Counted from the first letter of the stretch, positions 28,743-37,697 are shown. The stretch: 60,825 bases of DNA from Desulfosporosinus sp. FKB (GCF_002196705.1 NZ_NADJ01000025.1:1-60825); one strand, 5' to 3'. Notes: generated by a model from the sequence alone, not told the origin. Made by a program: numbers and translations.

Positions 28743-28806
28743 AAAGCCCAGTCGAGTAAATTTCCCCCTTAAAAAGAAAGAGTGAAACCTACCCGCCTGG
28801 GCTTTT
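28743..28806 (-). terminator. leader terminator before purE
   Basis: AAAGCCCAG and CTGGGCTTT form a nine-pair stem around a long loop between the riboswitch and purE, followed by GATTTT. It is the likely expression platform of the guanine riboswitch, where ligand binding favours termination. The loop is long, so this is tentative. Confidence 0.5.
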
Positions 28807-28881
28807 ATCCCTTCGGTGTAATTTGATCCTGCAATCAAATCTGTACCACTCGGACAATCTGATTGCCCTAGGTACACTTTC

Positions 28882-28951
28882 GCTCATAGTCAGACCATTT
28901 ACGGCAGTCTGGTAGAAACTTGCGGACCATATCTCCGCTATTATATGAACT
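28882..28951 (-). promoter_or_regulatory. purine riboswitch aptamer, guanine type
   Basis: The minus strand carries the conserved purine aptamer core: TCATATAAT, then GATATGG, then GTTTCTACC in the junction, then GACTATGAG closing P1. The two hairpin arms (GCGGA/TCCGC and CAGAC/GTCTG) are intact. The discriminating base in GACTATG is C, which pairs with guanine; adenine aptamers have T there. It lies 166 bases before purE, as in Bacillus, and should lower pur expression when guanine is plentiful. Confidence 0.9.
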
Positions 28952-28971
28952 CGTATGTATTTGTTACGTTC

Positions 28972-29000
28972 ATTGTACAAGAAGGAACTATAAAGGTCAA
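28972..29000 (-). promoter_or_regulatory. sigma-A promoter of the purine operon
   Basis: TTGACC and TACAAT are separated by 17 bases on the minus strand and lie about 20 bases before the riboswitch. Confidence 0.75.
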
Positions 29001-29006
29001 TAACAA

Positions 29007-29046
29007 ATTCGAACAATATTTAATGTTTTGTATGTAACGTTCGAAT
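29007..29046. promoter_or_regulatory. inverted repeat upstream of the pur promoter
   Basis: ATTCGAAC (29007-29014) and GTTCGAAT (29039-29046) form a perfect eight-base inverted repeat just upstream of the -35 box. The cores resemble the CGAA centre of Bacillus PurR boxes, but the spacing is longer than the 16-17 bases usual there. It may be an operator. Confidence 0.45.
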
Positions 29047-29195
29047 TACACGTTTTGCTTAACTCTTTTTCCGCAGCAATGTTCAAATAAGTTGAAAACA
29101 GACCATCTGTCAAAGAACCGTAAGAAAGCAAAGAAGCTGCACGACTTTTAAAAAGTCAATTACAGCCTCATCTAACCTTAAGGTTTATGCCCTTA

Positions 29196-30011
29196 TTAAC
29201 TATCTCTTTTATAAATACTATCTTTGCAACTTATCGTAAATTCTCCGTCTTTATTTATAATCCTGGCAACGTGTTTTATGGGAATCTTGCATTGATGACA
29301 ATACCCATGAGCAAAATACTTTTTAGATTTACTCGCTTCCTTGATTTTTTCCACGCTATTTCCACATTCAGGACAGTAAATGACTGTTTGACTTAGTAAG
29401 CCTTTTAATTCATTAACCTTTAGTTCATTTTCCCGCTGTACCTTTTCCCAATTAATAATAGCTTCTTGAGAAAAATCATAAACCTTTCTGAAAATATCCA
29501 CTGTGTAGGCAGCATCACTAAACGCATCATGGAAAGGCAATTCCTTTGCGATTTCTAAGCCATCCACGGCGCTCTCCAGGCTCGGTTGTTGATGCAAGCC
29601 TTCAAACTTCATATATATTTTTTGAATGTCTATATACTTATTGAAGAATTTCGCATCGACACCAAAAAAGGAGCAATTTTCTCGTAATCCCAGGATATCA
29701 TCCTGCCCCCAAGAACATAAAACGGCTTCATTTCCGACCCAGGCTTCAAAGCTTTCCATGGCTTCCATAAAAGGCCTTCTTGGAATGATTTTGCTTGTGT
29801 TGATGTTTGTCTTTCTCTTTACATAAGGATTTAATCGTTTATAAACAAAGGGCTTGATTAATAAGTTAAACTCATCAATTTTCTCTAATTGATCATTCAG
29901 TTTTAGGGCACCAATCTGTATAATTTCATTTTTTAAAGCAGGGTTTGCTAAATCTCCCTCTTTAAAGCGAAAAAACATATTAAATTCCAAATCAAAAACA
30001 ATGTAATTCAT
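29196..30011 (-). CDS. DEDD-family 3'-5' exonuclease with C-terminal zinc ribbon
   Basis: A 271-residue protein. The exonuclease motifs are visible: FDLEFN at residues 5-10, the QIGALKL strand, WGQDD in the middle and FHDAFSDA near residue 175, which give the acidic residues and the catalytic histidine. The last 50 residues carry two CxxC pairs (YCPECG and YCHQCK), likely a zinc ribbon. I chose ATG 30011 with GCAGGAGGGG upstream rather than the frame start at 30068. The substrate could be RNA or DNA. Confidence 0.82.
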   Translation of the reverse strand: MNYIVFDLEFNMFFRFKEGDLANPALKNEIIQIGALKLNDQLEKIDEFNLLIKPFVYKRLNPYVKRKTNINTSKIIPRRPFMEAMESFEAWVGNEAVLCSWGQDDILGLRENCSFFGVDAKFFNKYIDIQKIYMKFEGLHQQPSLESAVDGLEIAKELPFHDAFSDAAYTVDIFRKVYDFSQEAIINWEKVQRENELKVNELKGLLSQTVIYCPECGNSVEKIKEASKSKKYFAHGYCHQCKIPIKHVARIINKDGEFTISCKDSIYKRDS

Positions 30012-30157
30012 ACGCCCCTCCTGCACTATAACTCTATTATAATCCCTCCTTACCATAAACGCACTCACGTAATCTTACCAAATCTGCAAAAGTTAAATCT
30101 TATTCTGCGAAATAAGTACCATGGCTCACAAATTAATGGCCATGAAGAAGAGGTCAA

Positions 30158-30184
30158 AACAAAAAGCCATCAAAAAATGACGGC
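30158..30184 (-). terminator. intrinsic terminator after the Spo0E-like gene
   Basis: AGCCGTCA and TGATGGCT form an eight-pair stem (one G-T pair) followed by TTTTTGTTTTG on the minus strand. Confidence 0.65.
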
Positions 30185-30270
30185 TCAATTGTGAACCTAC
30201 GCTAACGCTTAGAGATGGGAGACTTCTTGCCTCACCAGGTTAAAACTATAACTACATTTCAGACCATAAT

Positions 30271-30298
30271 TATATAACTATAACTATATAACTATAAC
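30271..30298. repeat. two tandem copies of a 14-base AT-rich unit
   Basis: TATATAACTATAAC occurs twice in a row, within a longer stretch (30240-30310) of related ATAACTA units. It looks like simple-sequence drift. Confidence 0.7.
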
Positions 30299-30317
30299 TC
30301 TAGCTATGGCTGTGTAT

Positions 30318-30488
30318 TTACCAAAAACTAAGCTGTTCCATAGAAGTAATCCGCTGGTACTGGTTCAATAATCTATCTAATTGCTGACTAACCTCGACAA
30401 CTTCACTATCAATTAATTCCCGATTGAGACCAAATTTGTTGAGTCTTCTGCGTAAAACCTCAATTCTTTTCAAAAGTTTCTTTTCCAC
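30318..30488 (-). CDS. Spo0E-like aspartyl-phosphate phosphatase
   Basis: A 56-codon frame with a GTG start at 30488 and GGAGG seven bases upstream. The protein is two short helices (VEKKLLKRIEVLRRRLN, then LIDSEVVEVSQQLDRLLNQY) with the SxxLD signature (SQQLD) of the Spo0E family, which removes phosphate from Spo0A and delays sporulation. It has its own downstream terminator. The call rests on length, helix layout and signature. Confidence 0.82.
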   Translation of the reverse strand: MEKKLLKRIEVLRRRLNKFGLNRELIDSEVVEVSQQLDRLLNQYQRITSMEQLSFW

Positions 30489-30718
30489 TTGGATTCCTCC
30501 CGAAAAGTCTTTTCAGTAAGAATTGTATTGTTTTTTTGCTGAAATGACAAGAATAAATTATCCAATTTTAGGTAAATTATTGTCGAACGGATAGCTTAAT
30601 CTGTTGTTTATCCCAACTAATGGTTACATGTTTTAGGAACCAAAAATGCTCCCTCATAGTAGGGATGTTTACCTGCTATTAAGGAGCATACTATAGGATC
30701 ATATATTTCAGCGAGAAG

Positions 30719-30780
30719 ACTCCCATCCTTCTGCGAAAACAGTGTTTTCGTTCTAAACGAAATGTAGGTGGGGGAGGTTT
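30719..30780 (-). repeat. structured intergenic repeat, diverged copy
   Basis: The third and most diverged member of a hairpin family (other copies at 36945-37035 and 45900-45980). It has an outer CTCCC/GGGAG stem, an inner hairpin CGAAAAC-ACT-GTTTTCG on the minus strand and a CGAAA that can pair with either TTTCG. It lies just after the stop of the lipoprotein gene and may end its transcript. Confidence 0.5.
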
Positions 30781-30781
30781 A

Positions 30782-31366
30782 CTACTTATTCAAAGAATCT
30801 AATACTTGTTGATACAATTGCTGTGGATTAAATGTACCTCGTTGCCCGCCGGCTTTGCGTTGGGAATTCGACCCATTAGCAGTACTGCTTTGGTTATTTT
30901 GAGTTTGGCTTTGACTATTTGCGTTTTGATTGTTCCCTTTAGAAGGTCTTTGCGGAGCCGATTTTAGTTCGGTTTTTTGTTGATCAGTAAATACAGCATT
31001 GATAGCATCAGCTTGCTGCTGTAAAAAATCCTGACTTGGACTCGTAGTCTTAATCAATTCTTGCAGAATGGGTTTGAGTTTATTCTTCTGGTCACTCGTT
31101 AATGGGTTTTGTTGGCTATTTTCTAAACGACGAATTTCCATAGCGGCCTGTTGAGCAGGATTAATCGTTCTCTTCGTTTGAGTAGCTTGACCTTGACTTG
31201 TTTGGCCTTGAGTTGATTGGGACTGTGTCGTTGACTGATCAGAATTTGACGAACTTGCAGTAGTTGAACTGCAGCCGCTTACTCCAATCAGTGCGGCCAA
31301 AAGTAATACCCCAATTAATAATGATGGTTTTTTCCAAGCTTTTTGGACTAGGAATCGTTTCTGCAT
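30782..31366 (-). CDS. putative lipoprotein, Gln/Ser-rich
   Basis: A 194-residue protein with a lipoprotein signal peptide (hydrophobic residues 15-28, lipobox IGVSGC with C32). A low-complexity Ser/Thr/Gln linker follows, then a helical part with NPLTSDQKNKLKPILQELI and AVFTDQQKTELKS, and a second Gln/Asn-rich tail. The helical part resembles secreted proteins with Spy-like repeats, but I cannot assign a function. It should be anchored outside the membrane. Confidence 0.7.
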   Translation of the reverse strand: MQKRFLVQKAWKKPSLLIGVLLLAALIGVSGCSSTTASSSNSDQSTTQSQSTQGQTSQGQATQTKRTINPAQQAAMEIRRLENSQQNPLTSDQKNKLKPILQELIKTTSPSQDFLQQQADAINAVFTDQQKTELKSAPQRPSKGNNQNANSQSQTQNNQSSTANGSNSQRKAGGQRGTFNPQQLYQQVLDSLNK

Positions 31367-31587
31367 AAACTTAATATCCCCCTATTCATACAAGTTTTTC
31401 TTTTCAGCGTGGTCTTTGTTTTACGAAATTCTATCCGGCCCTATCAACCATGATATAGCATACATCGAACTTTTAATGAGATTGTGACCAAGACTTTAAG
31501 ATTTTATGAAGATGAAAAAAATGTTTAAGAATAAATTTTATGGTTAGAGTAACGTTTAGCATTGTTCTTTGTAGAGGGGGCTTTAAA

Positions 31588-31746
31588 ATGACTCGCACAG
31601 TAGCTGCCTATTGCAGAAAGTGCAAGAAGTCAACAAATTTTAGTTTCAATGGCGGTGGTTGGGAATGTCCTTCTTGCGGTTCTCATAATCCAGTAGGCGG
31701 ACACGATAACTCCGAATTTCCCTATAACATTTTCAGAGATTACTAA
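31588..31746 (+). CDS. small zinc-ribbon protein
   Basis: A 52-residue protein with two CxxC pairs (YCRKCKK and ECPSCGSH) that should bind one zinc. I chose the ATG at 31588, preceded by AGAGGGGG; the open frame extends upstream to 31540 without a ribosome site. A terminator follows. The function is unknown. Confidence 0.7.
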   Translation: MTRTVAAYCRKCKKSTNFSFNGGGWECPSCGSHNPVGGHDNSEFPYNIFRDY

Positions 31747-31775
31747 ATCTCTTTTTCATCAATCGTGATAAAGCT

Positions 31776-31806
31776 AAAAGACGCCTTGTCGGGCGTCTTC
31801 TTTTTG
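31776..31806 (+). terminator. intrinsic terminator of the zinc-ribbon gene
   Basis: AAGACGCC/GGCGTCTT with a six-base loop is followed by CTTTTT. Confidence 0.85.
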
Positions 31807-31919
31807 TTCCTTCGAATCAATTCATAAATGACTTTAACCAAGTTACTAAGCAAAGGGAGAATAAAAACGCAATATATGTTAATAATATTCAAAAAATATT
31901 TTTCCTATTTGGAGGAATC

Positions 31920-32435
31920 ATGGTATTACGAGTAGTTATGGGTATTATTTATAGTTTTATAGCCTATAAACTTGGAAATTTCAGAAATTGGAGAAACTAT
32001 TACTCAACAATTGAGTTTTGGATCATAGGTAATTTAATCTCTTTATTTCTTACATATAATTATCCTCTTTGGGAATTAACGTCTCCCGGAGAAAAGATTA
32101 CGTTTAATGAACTAATTTTTTGTGTATTTGTCTTTCCATTCGCAGGACTAATATATTTAGCAAATTATCCCCAAAAGGCAATTTGTTTACAACGAATTTG
32201 TTATATTATCTTTTGGATTTCATATTTCTCTGTATTTGAGTTAATTTTAGGCTTTTTCGGTTATCTTAAATATAGTCATGGATGGGACATCGTCTGGTCC
32301 GTTATTTTCAACTCTTGTATGTTTCCATTAATGCGGATTCATTATAAACATCCGCCTTGGGCTTGGGGACTTGCAACAGTAATAGGCGTCAGTATTATTA
32401 TTTATTTCAGAATCCCAGTCAGCGCCATGAAATAA
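31920..32435 (+). CDS. CBO0543-family membrane protein
   Basis: A 171-residue protein with about five membrane helices. The stretch FRNWRNYYSTIEFWIIGNL followed by LTYNYPLWE is typical of the CBO0543 family found in spore-forming Firmicutes, whose role is unknown. GGAGG lies only four bases before the ATG at 31920, so a later ATG at 31938 is possible. Base composition is AT-rich. Confidence 0.75.
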   Translation: MVLRVVMGIIYSFIAYKLGNFRNWRNYYSTIEFWIIGNLISLFLTYNYPLWELTSPGEKITFNELIFCVFVFPFAGLIYLANYPQKAICLQRICYIIFWISYFSVFELILGFFGYLKYSHGWDIVWSVIFNSCMFPLMRIHYKHPPWAWGLATVIGVSIIIYFRIPVSAMK

Positions 32436-32519
32436 TCGAAACAAAACTATGAAATCTACTTAACGAGGCTTTTTTGGGATTTGTAAGACATTTTGAGAGT
32501 GAAGAAAGGAGAAGATTCT

Positions 32520-33146
32520 ATGAATAATTCAAGGCTGATAAAACTTTTCAAGTTTATAACAAGAGGCCTGCAACTCAAGGATTCGATAGCTATAGGTCTC
32601 TTTGGAGGTTTAATCGGAACACTATTTATTGATGTATCCAATTTTATCTTATGGAAAAAGAATCGGACTGAAATGCTTTATGCCCATTTAGGTGCCTCCA
32701 TGTTTATGAGGCCCTACCGAACAAACCAGAAAAAGAACATAATAATCGGTCAATTTTTTCATTTGATAACAGGAGCAACTTTAGGTTTACCTCTATTTTA
32801 TATCCTTAAAAAGACCGGCAGGGATTACCTGATTCTTAAAGGTGGTTTTTGCGGTTTGTTGACATGGGGAACCTTATATTCTTTTGGCATAAAAAAAGGA
32901 TTCTACTCAGCTAAACCTCATTTAACGAAAACACATTATTCCTACCTATTTCACAACTTTCTTTATGGTATAACATCCGCTCTCTCAATGGTGTGGTTAG
33001 CTCATCCATCAGTATTCCCTTCTGCTCAGGCTAAACAAAACGAAGATAAAATACTCTCCTCAAATTTTACTGATTCGTTATCAATTCCATCACATTTGCT
33101 TACCCAACCTTCAACAGATGTTGAAAATCACTGCGGTATTCACTAG
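32520..33146 (+). CDS. membrane protein of unknown function
   Basis: A 208-residue protein starting at ATG 32520 (AAAGGAG eight bases upstream). Hydrophobic stretches at about residues 23-40, 70-90, 105-125 and 150-165 suggest four helices; the C-terminus is hydrophilic. It has no domain that I recognise. It lies about 85 bases after the CBO0543 gene and probably shares its transcript. A bidirectional terminator follows. Confidence 0.65.
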   Translation: MNNSRLIKLFKFITRGLQLKDSIAIGLFGGLIGTLFIDVSNFILWKKNRTEMLYAHLGASMFMRPYRTNQKKNIIIGQFFHLITGATLGLPLFYILKKTGRDYLILKGGFCGLLTWGTLYSFGIKKGFYSAKPHLTKTHYSYLFHNFLYGITSALSMVWLAHPSVFPSAQAKQNEDKILSSNFTDSLSIPSHLLTQPSTDVENHCGIH

Positions 33147-33190
33147 AACATTAGATATACATTTTAATCATGAAATCTAATTTGCCGTAA

Positions 33191-33232
33191 AACTATAAGA
33201 ACTACCCATGTTCAAAGGTAGTTCTTATAGTT
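33191..33232. terminator. bidirectional terminator between converging genes
   Basis: A perfect 16-pair stem AACTATAAGAACTACC/GGTAGTTCTTATAGTT with a ten-base loop sits between the plus-strand membrane gene and eutC on the minus strand. Confidence 0.85.
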
Positions 33233-33255
33233 TTCTTATTGTTTTACTAATTTGC

Positions 33256-34077
33256 TTAATAGCGGACACCGCTGGCCTTTGAGGCTAAAATTTGCTTCAT
33301 AAGGCTGGCTAAATGTGCTCCAGCTTCTAGCGGAGGAATCCCTCCACGGTGGATGTTCGAAATAACGGAACGTTCCGATTCGAGCATACTTCGATGTGGT
33401 TTATAAGCCATATAAGCACTTAAGCTTTCAGCAGTACCAAGTCCGGGCCGTTCGCCTATTAATATAACCAAACTTTCGGGATGGAGTATTTCGCCGATTT
33501 CATCCATACAAGCTACTCGTCCGTATTTCACGAAGATTGGTCTTCCGATAATGAATCCATAATGGGCTAGTCCTTGCATTAAGGCAGGCAAGAGATCGGG
33601 GATATTGGCCCCAATTGCTTTTGAACTTAGACCGTCCGCAACGACAACTTGAACCTGACAAGCTGCAGTACCTCCCTTAGTTAATGTTTCTCTGGCTTCA
33701 AGGCTTAGCTTCCTGCCCAAATCCGGCCGAGTCAAATACTGCTCTTTATTCTCCACCTGAGTCTGAATTGGAAGCAGGCCATGAGCAGAGGCAAACTCTT
33801 CCGGAACCATACCCAACACAGAATCCTGGGCCAAAGCATGATCAGCCCGAAAACGCAGCATAGTCCTGGTGAGAGGCCTAGTCCCAGTGCGCCACACCCC
33901 GATACGTGCCGGAGTGAGGTGCATCATTTCCCGATAAAGGGATTCGTCTGCAGGCTGCGGAACCAACAGCTGTTCTTGAATATTAATCTTCGCCAGATCA
34001 GGCAAAACCTGATCTATCTTTTCTCTTTCTTCCTTTCTTTCCTTGAGCAAGGCAACAGTCTCATAAGGATTTTGCAT
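33256..34077 (-). CDS. eutC: ethanolamine ammonia-lyase small subunit
   Basis: With EutB this subunit forms the adenosylcobalamin-dependent enzyme that converts ethanolamine to acetaldehyde and ammonia. The 273-residue protein shows ARIGVWRTGTRPLTRTMLRF, VVADGLSSKAI, and GERPGLGTAESLSAYMAY near the C-terminus. I chose ATG 34077 with GGAGG eight bases upstream over the TTG at 34092. The N-terminus is not extended, so a shell-targeting peptide is not obvious. Confidence 0.95.
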   Translation of the reverse strand: MQNPYETVALLKERKEEREKIDQVLPDLAKINIQEQLLVPQPADESLYREMMHLTPARIGVWRTGTRPLTRTMLRFRADHALAQDSVLGMVPEEFASAHGLLPIQTQVENKEQYLTRPDLGRKLSLEARETLTKGGTAACQVQVVVADGLSSKAIGANIPDLLPALMQGLAHYGFIIGRPIFVKYGRVACMDEIGEILHPESLVILIGERPGLGTAESLSAYMAYKPHRSMLESERSVISNIHRGGIPPLEAGAHLASLMKQILASKASGVRY

Positions 34078-34118
34078 GACATTCTCCTCCAAAATGCTGT
34101 CAATATTTTTGGGCTGTG

Positions 34119-35483
34119 TTATTTTAGAAAAAGGCTGGCATCGCCGGCACGGGCAGTGAGTTTTCCATTGACCATGATCTCATGTTTTTCCAGCCAAGCT
34201 TCAAATTCCGGCAGGGGGTGCAGGTTAAACATCTCCCGCAAGCTGGCGACATCATGGAAGCTAGTACACTGGTAATTCAACATAACATCGTCACCCATGG
34301 GAATTCCCATAAAATACGCACAGCCGGCAGCGGTTAACAAGGTGGCTAAATTTTCGATGTCATTTTGGTCGACTCTCATATGATTGGTATAACAAACATC
34401 AACGCCCATCGGCAAGCCGGTAAGCTTACCCATGAAATGATCTTCCAAGCCTGCCCGGGTCACTTGACGGGAGTCATATAAATATTCCGGCCCGATGAAC
34501 CCGACTACAGTATTGACCAAAAACGGTTGATAATGACGGGCCAGTCCATAACAACGGGCTTCCAAGGTAAGCTGATCGGCACCATGGTGAGCTTCCGCCG
34601 AAAGTTCACTGCCCTGACCGGTTTCAAAGTACATAATGTTGGGTCCTTTTGCCCGCCCAAGTTTACGTCCTAAATCAAAAGCCTCATCGAGCAGGCCTTT
34701 GTGAATACCAAAAGCCTGATTTCCCTTTTCCGTACCGGCCAGACTTTGAAAAAGCAGGTGAATTGGGCTTCCTTCACAAATAGCCTTCATCTGTGTCGTC
34801 AAATGGGCCAGAACGCAGATTTGCGTGGGGATCTCCCATCTCTCTACAAAGTCATACAACGTACTAAGGGAACGAGCGGCAGCCGGCAAAGTATCCTCTA
34901 CTGGATTTAAACCAATGACTGCATCACCGACACCATAAGATAAGCCTTCCCGAACGGAAGCGAGAATACCCTCTGGGCTGTCGGTCGGATGGTTAGGCTG
35001 CAGCCTGGAGGCCAGACATCCTTTTTGGCCAATCGTTACATTAGCATGAGCCAGATTTTCCATCTTATTGCTTGCGAGCATTAGATCAAGATTGCTCATC
35101 AGTTTCGTCACCGCAGCAACCATCTCACTGCTTAATCCGGTTCCTAATACCCTGAGTTCCACGGGCCCGACATTAGAACCAAGAATATACTCACGCAGTT
35201 CCGATACCGTCCAGCTCTTGATTTTCTGATAAACCTCTTCACGAATATCGGCGTCAATAATACGGGAAACTTCATCATCTTCTAAAGGAACGACGGGATT
35301 TTTTCGCAAATCTTCAAGGGCTATTTCCGCTAATACTTGTTTAGCGGCAAGGCGCTCAGCAGCCGAAGCAGCGGCGATTCCAGCTAACATATCACCGCTT
35401 TTTTCTTCATTGGCCTTTGCTAATACTTCTTTGACTGTGTGAAAAGCGTAAGTTTGTCCTAAGAGCCTCGCATTCAGTCTCAT
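34119..35483 (-). CDS. eutB: ethanolamine ammonia-lyase large subunit
   Basis: The 454-residue catalytic TIM-barrel subunit. Motifs include NEEKSGDMLAGIAAAS at the N-terminus, SRLQPNHPTDSPEGI, YFETGQGSELSAEAHHG (with substrate-binding residues) and CYTNHMRVDQND. The length matches EutB of enteric bacteria. It lies between eutA and eutC with short gaps. Confidence 0.97.
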   Translation of the reverse strand: MRLNARLLGQTYAFHTVKEVLAKANEEKSGDMLAGIAAASAAERLAAKQVLAEIALEDLRKNPVVPLEDDEVSRIIDADIREEVYQKIKSWTVSELREYILGSNVGPVELRVLGTGLSSEMVAAVTKLMSNLDLMLASNKMENLAHANVTIGQKGCLASRLQPNHPTDSPEGILASVREGLSYGVGDAVIGLNPVEDTLPAAARSLSTLYDFVERWEIPTQICVLAHLTTQMKAICEGSPIHLLFQSLAGTEKGNQAFGIHKGLLDEAFDLGRKLGRAKGPNIMYFETGQGSELSAEAHHGADQLTLEARCYGLARHYQPFLVNTVVGFIGPEYLYDSRQVTRAGLEDHFMGKLTGLPMGVDVCYTNHMRVDQNDIENLATLLTAAGCAYFMGIPMGDDVMLNYQCTSFHDVASLREMFNLHPLPEFEAWLEKHEIMVNGKLTARAGDASLFLK

Positions 35484-35516
35484 GTCGCTTCTCCTTTACT
35501 ATACTTAGTTCAGTTC

Positions 35517-36926
35517 TTACTGTCCAAAGACCAGGGTTTTTACGATAAGGGGCACGGCTTCCTGACCGGGCAAAGCTTTGTTGATATCAATGTAGTCTCC
35601 GTTCTGCACAGTGATTTGGTCCAGACAAATAAGATGAAGTGGCAGGTGCGTGTGAAAGCGGATCGATTGACCCAATGCTTTGCCGATGTCGTCTTTCGTT
35701 AAAACTATCAGTGGGTCTTGGGGGAATTTAGCCAGCAGCAGAAGTAGATCTTGGGCTAAGACGTTGACTTCAGAGAAGTTCGGTTGGGGAAGAGAAGGGA
35801 GCCAATAGGCGACCGTTTCGTTTGGCGGGTATCGTAAACGGAACTCAGCCCATTTGTCGAAGCGATCCCGGCAGTCAAGTTCCAGAGGAATGACTGGCAA
35901 ATTTCGCAAAGGTAAACAATGGTTATCAAAACTTGTAGTACTTCCGGAAACCTCCAGCGTATGGGTTCCTGCACCTAAAACCGTGGCATGAAGTGTTTCC
36001 GCCGCAGGAAGGAAGAGGTATTTCTTCAGAACCCGCGCCTCCTTTAAAGCCTCAGCCAAGAGCGGCCCCAGATCTCCGTGGGCAAACCAGTCTTCACTTC
36101 GAGTATTGAAATATGTTCCTACTCCTCCGCTGAACATGATTAAGGGTTCCCGTAAATCCAACCTAAGCGGAGCGGTCATCAGCAAGCGGGAGCCAAGGTA
36201 ATCAAGGTCTTCAGCAAGGAGAACCTGGTCCAAAATATCTACCATCCTGCGCACAACCGGCATGAGGCGTTCTTTGTCTACAGGATCACCAACCTTGAGG
36301 GGGTCGCCGAGGTCCGAGAGAATTGCAGCCGCAGCAGGGGCGATATAGCGGACTTTATGGTTATAAGGGTCTATTTCAATCAATCGTCCCCCAATATTCA
36401 GACATGAAGTGCTTTGAATCCGTTCCCGCTCAAAGACTACAATATTGGCCGTACCACCGCCAATATCGACATTAATCACGCACCTGCCCAAGGTCTTGGC
36501 CAATTGGTAAGCTCCCGACCCTTTGCCGGCGATCACACTCTCCAGATCAGGTCCGGCAGTAGCGGTTACGAAATCTCCTGCGTATCCGGCCAAAGAATGA
36601 ATAATTTCCTCGGCATTTTCCTTTTTAGCAGACTCTCCTGTGATAATTACCGCTCCGGTATCAATCTCTTCCGGCTTAAAACCGGCTCGATCGTACTCCG
36701 TAGCTACAATCTTGCGCAAGGCCGATGCATCTACATGCAGCCGATCGACGAAAGGAGTAAAATAGACCGGACTAATAAAGATAGGGATCTTGGCTGTAAT
36801 ACAAAAGTGCGGAATCGCGGTAAGCGGAGCAGTATTTTCAATCGTCAGGTGACTGATTACAAGCTGGGTTGTGGAAGTCCCGATATCGATGCCAACACTT
36901 AAAAGGCGTTCTGAGTTGTGAATCAT
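35517..36926 (-). CDS. eutA: ethanolamine ammonia-lyase reactivating factor
   Basis: EutA exchanges damaged cobalamin in EutBC using ATP. The 469-residue protein has the actin-fold phosphate loops VGIDIGTSTTQLVIS near the N-terminus and VDIGGGTANIVVFE in the middle. The ATG at 36926 has AAAGGAGG upstream. It is the first of the three enzyme genes, just after the structured repeat. Confidence 0.93.
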   Translation of the reverse strand: MIHNSERLLSVGIDIGTSTTQLVISHLTIENTAPLTAIPHFCITAKIPIFISPVYFTPFVDRLHVDASALRKIVATEYDRAGFKPEEIDTGAVIITGESAKKENAEEIIHSLAGYAGDFVTATAGPDLESVIAGKGSGAYQLAKTLGRCVINVDIGGGTANIVVFERERIQSTSCLNIGGRLIEIDPYNHKVRYIAPAAAAILSDLGDPLKVGDPVDKERLMPVVRRMVDILDQVLLAEDLDYLGSRLLMTAPLRLDLREPLIMFSGGVGTYFNTRSEDWFAHGDLGPLLAEALKEARVLKKYLFLPAAETLHATVLGAGTHTLEVSGSTTSFDNHCLPLRNLPVIPLELDCRDRFDKWAEFRLRYPPNETVAYWLPSLPQPNFSEVNVLAQDLLLLLAKFPQDPLIVLTKDDIGKALGQSIRFHTHLPLHLICLDQITVQNGDYIDINKALPGQEAVPLIVKTLVFGQ

Positions 36927-36944
36927 GGCTGGCCTCCTTTATGC

Positions 36945-37035
36945 AAAGAAAACTTAGCTGGCGCTCGAAGACACTGTCTTCGCACGAATTAACCCTTCTT
37001 GCAGCCTCTGGCGAAAGCGGCAGGTTAGTTGCGCT
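36945..37035 (-). repeat. structured intergenic repeat between eutV and eutA
   Basis: On the minus strand the element begins AACTAACCTGCCGCTTTCG and ends GCGCCAGCTAAGTTTTCTT. These ends pair imperfectly, with three conserved mismatches. Inside is a perfect hairpin CGAAGAC-AGT-GTCTTCG. The T-rich 3' end could terminate or attenuate transcription before eutA. A close relative lies at 45900-45980 and a diverged one at 30719-30780. Confidence 0.65.
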
Positions 37036-37082
37036 TATGCTTATTTACCCAAGCTATTTCTTTATATGGGCTATTCCCTCAG

Positions 37083-37697
37083 TTAAAGAGATGATGCCCG
37101 AGGTCCGGTTTTAAAGCTTCGTTCTTTGCGGGAAAGAAGCTTAAGAATTTCATCGGCTACCTGATAGAGAGGTTTGTTTTTATCCATGGCAAGTTTGGCC
37201 ATGCGCCTGTATCCGGCGTCGTGGGAAATTCTCAAGCTGCGGGCATAGGCGGCACACGCCTTTTCTATGATTTTACGCTGGATCAGGGCAGTACGGGCTG
37301 TTGCCACTTCTTGATGCAGCGAGGCTATCCGTTGATGCAGGGCAAAGGCCATTTCAATGGCCGGTAAAAGTTCCCTTTCTGATACCGGTTTAACCAAGTA
37401 ATTGATGGCGCCCACCTTTTTCGCACGTTCAACCATTTGCAGTTGATTGAAGGCTGTAAGCAGAAGCACGGGATAACCCAGGTCTGTAATGGCTTTCGTA
37501 GCTTCAATGCCATCCAAAACAGGCATTTTTACATCCAACAGCACCAGGTCGGGCTTCGCAGTCTGCACGAGGTCAATGGCCCGCTTACCGTTGCCTGCTT
37601 CCCCAACAACCATGTGGCCGGCATCCTCCAAGATTTCACGAATATCCATCCGGATGATTACTTCATCATCCGCGATCACAAGGCGCAGTTTGGGCAT
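37083..37697 (-). CDS. eutV: EutV-type response regulator with ANTAR RNA-binding domain
   Basis: A 204-residue protein. Residues 1-120 are a receiver domain with the acidic pair D10/D11, the phosphorylated D54 (VLLDVKMP) and K103. The C-terminal 55 residues form an ANTAR helix bundle (ALIQRKIIEKACAAYARS and later MAKLAMDKNKPL). In Enterococcus, phosphorylated EutV binds paired hexaloop hairpins and blocks terminators in eut RNAs. It is encoded directly after its kinase EutW, 15 bases apart. Confidence 0.92.
   Translation of the reverse strand: MPKLRLVIADDEVIIRMDIREILEDAGHMVVGEAGNGKRAIDLVQTAKPDLVLLDVKMPVLDGIEATKAITDLGYPVLLLTAFNQLQMVERAKKVGAINYLVKPVSERELLPAIEMAFALHQRIASLHQEVATARTALIQRKIIEKACAAYARSLRISHDAGYRRMAKLAMDKNKPLYQVADEILKLLSRKERSFKTGPRASSL

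Noticed and set aside
28789-29016. 75-codon frame over the purE leader
   Set aside because: It overlaps the riboswitch aptamer and promoter and has no ribosome site.
30240-30310. CRISPR-like array
   Set aside because: The repeated ATAACTA units are direct, very short and have no spacers; it is simple-sequence DNA.
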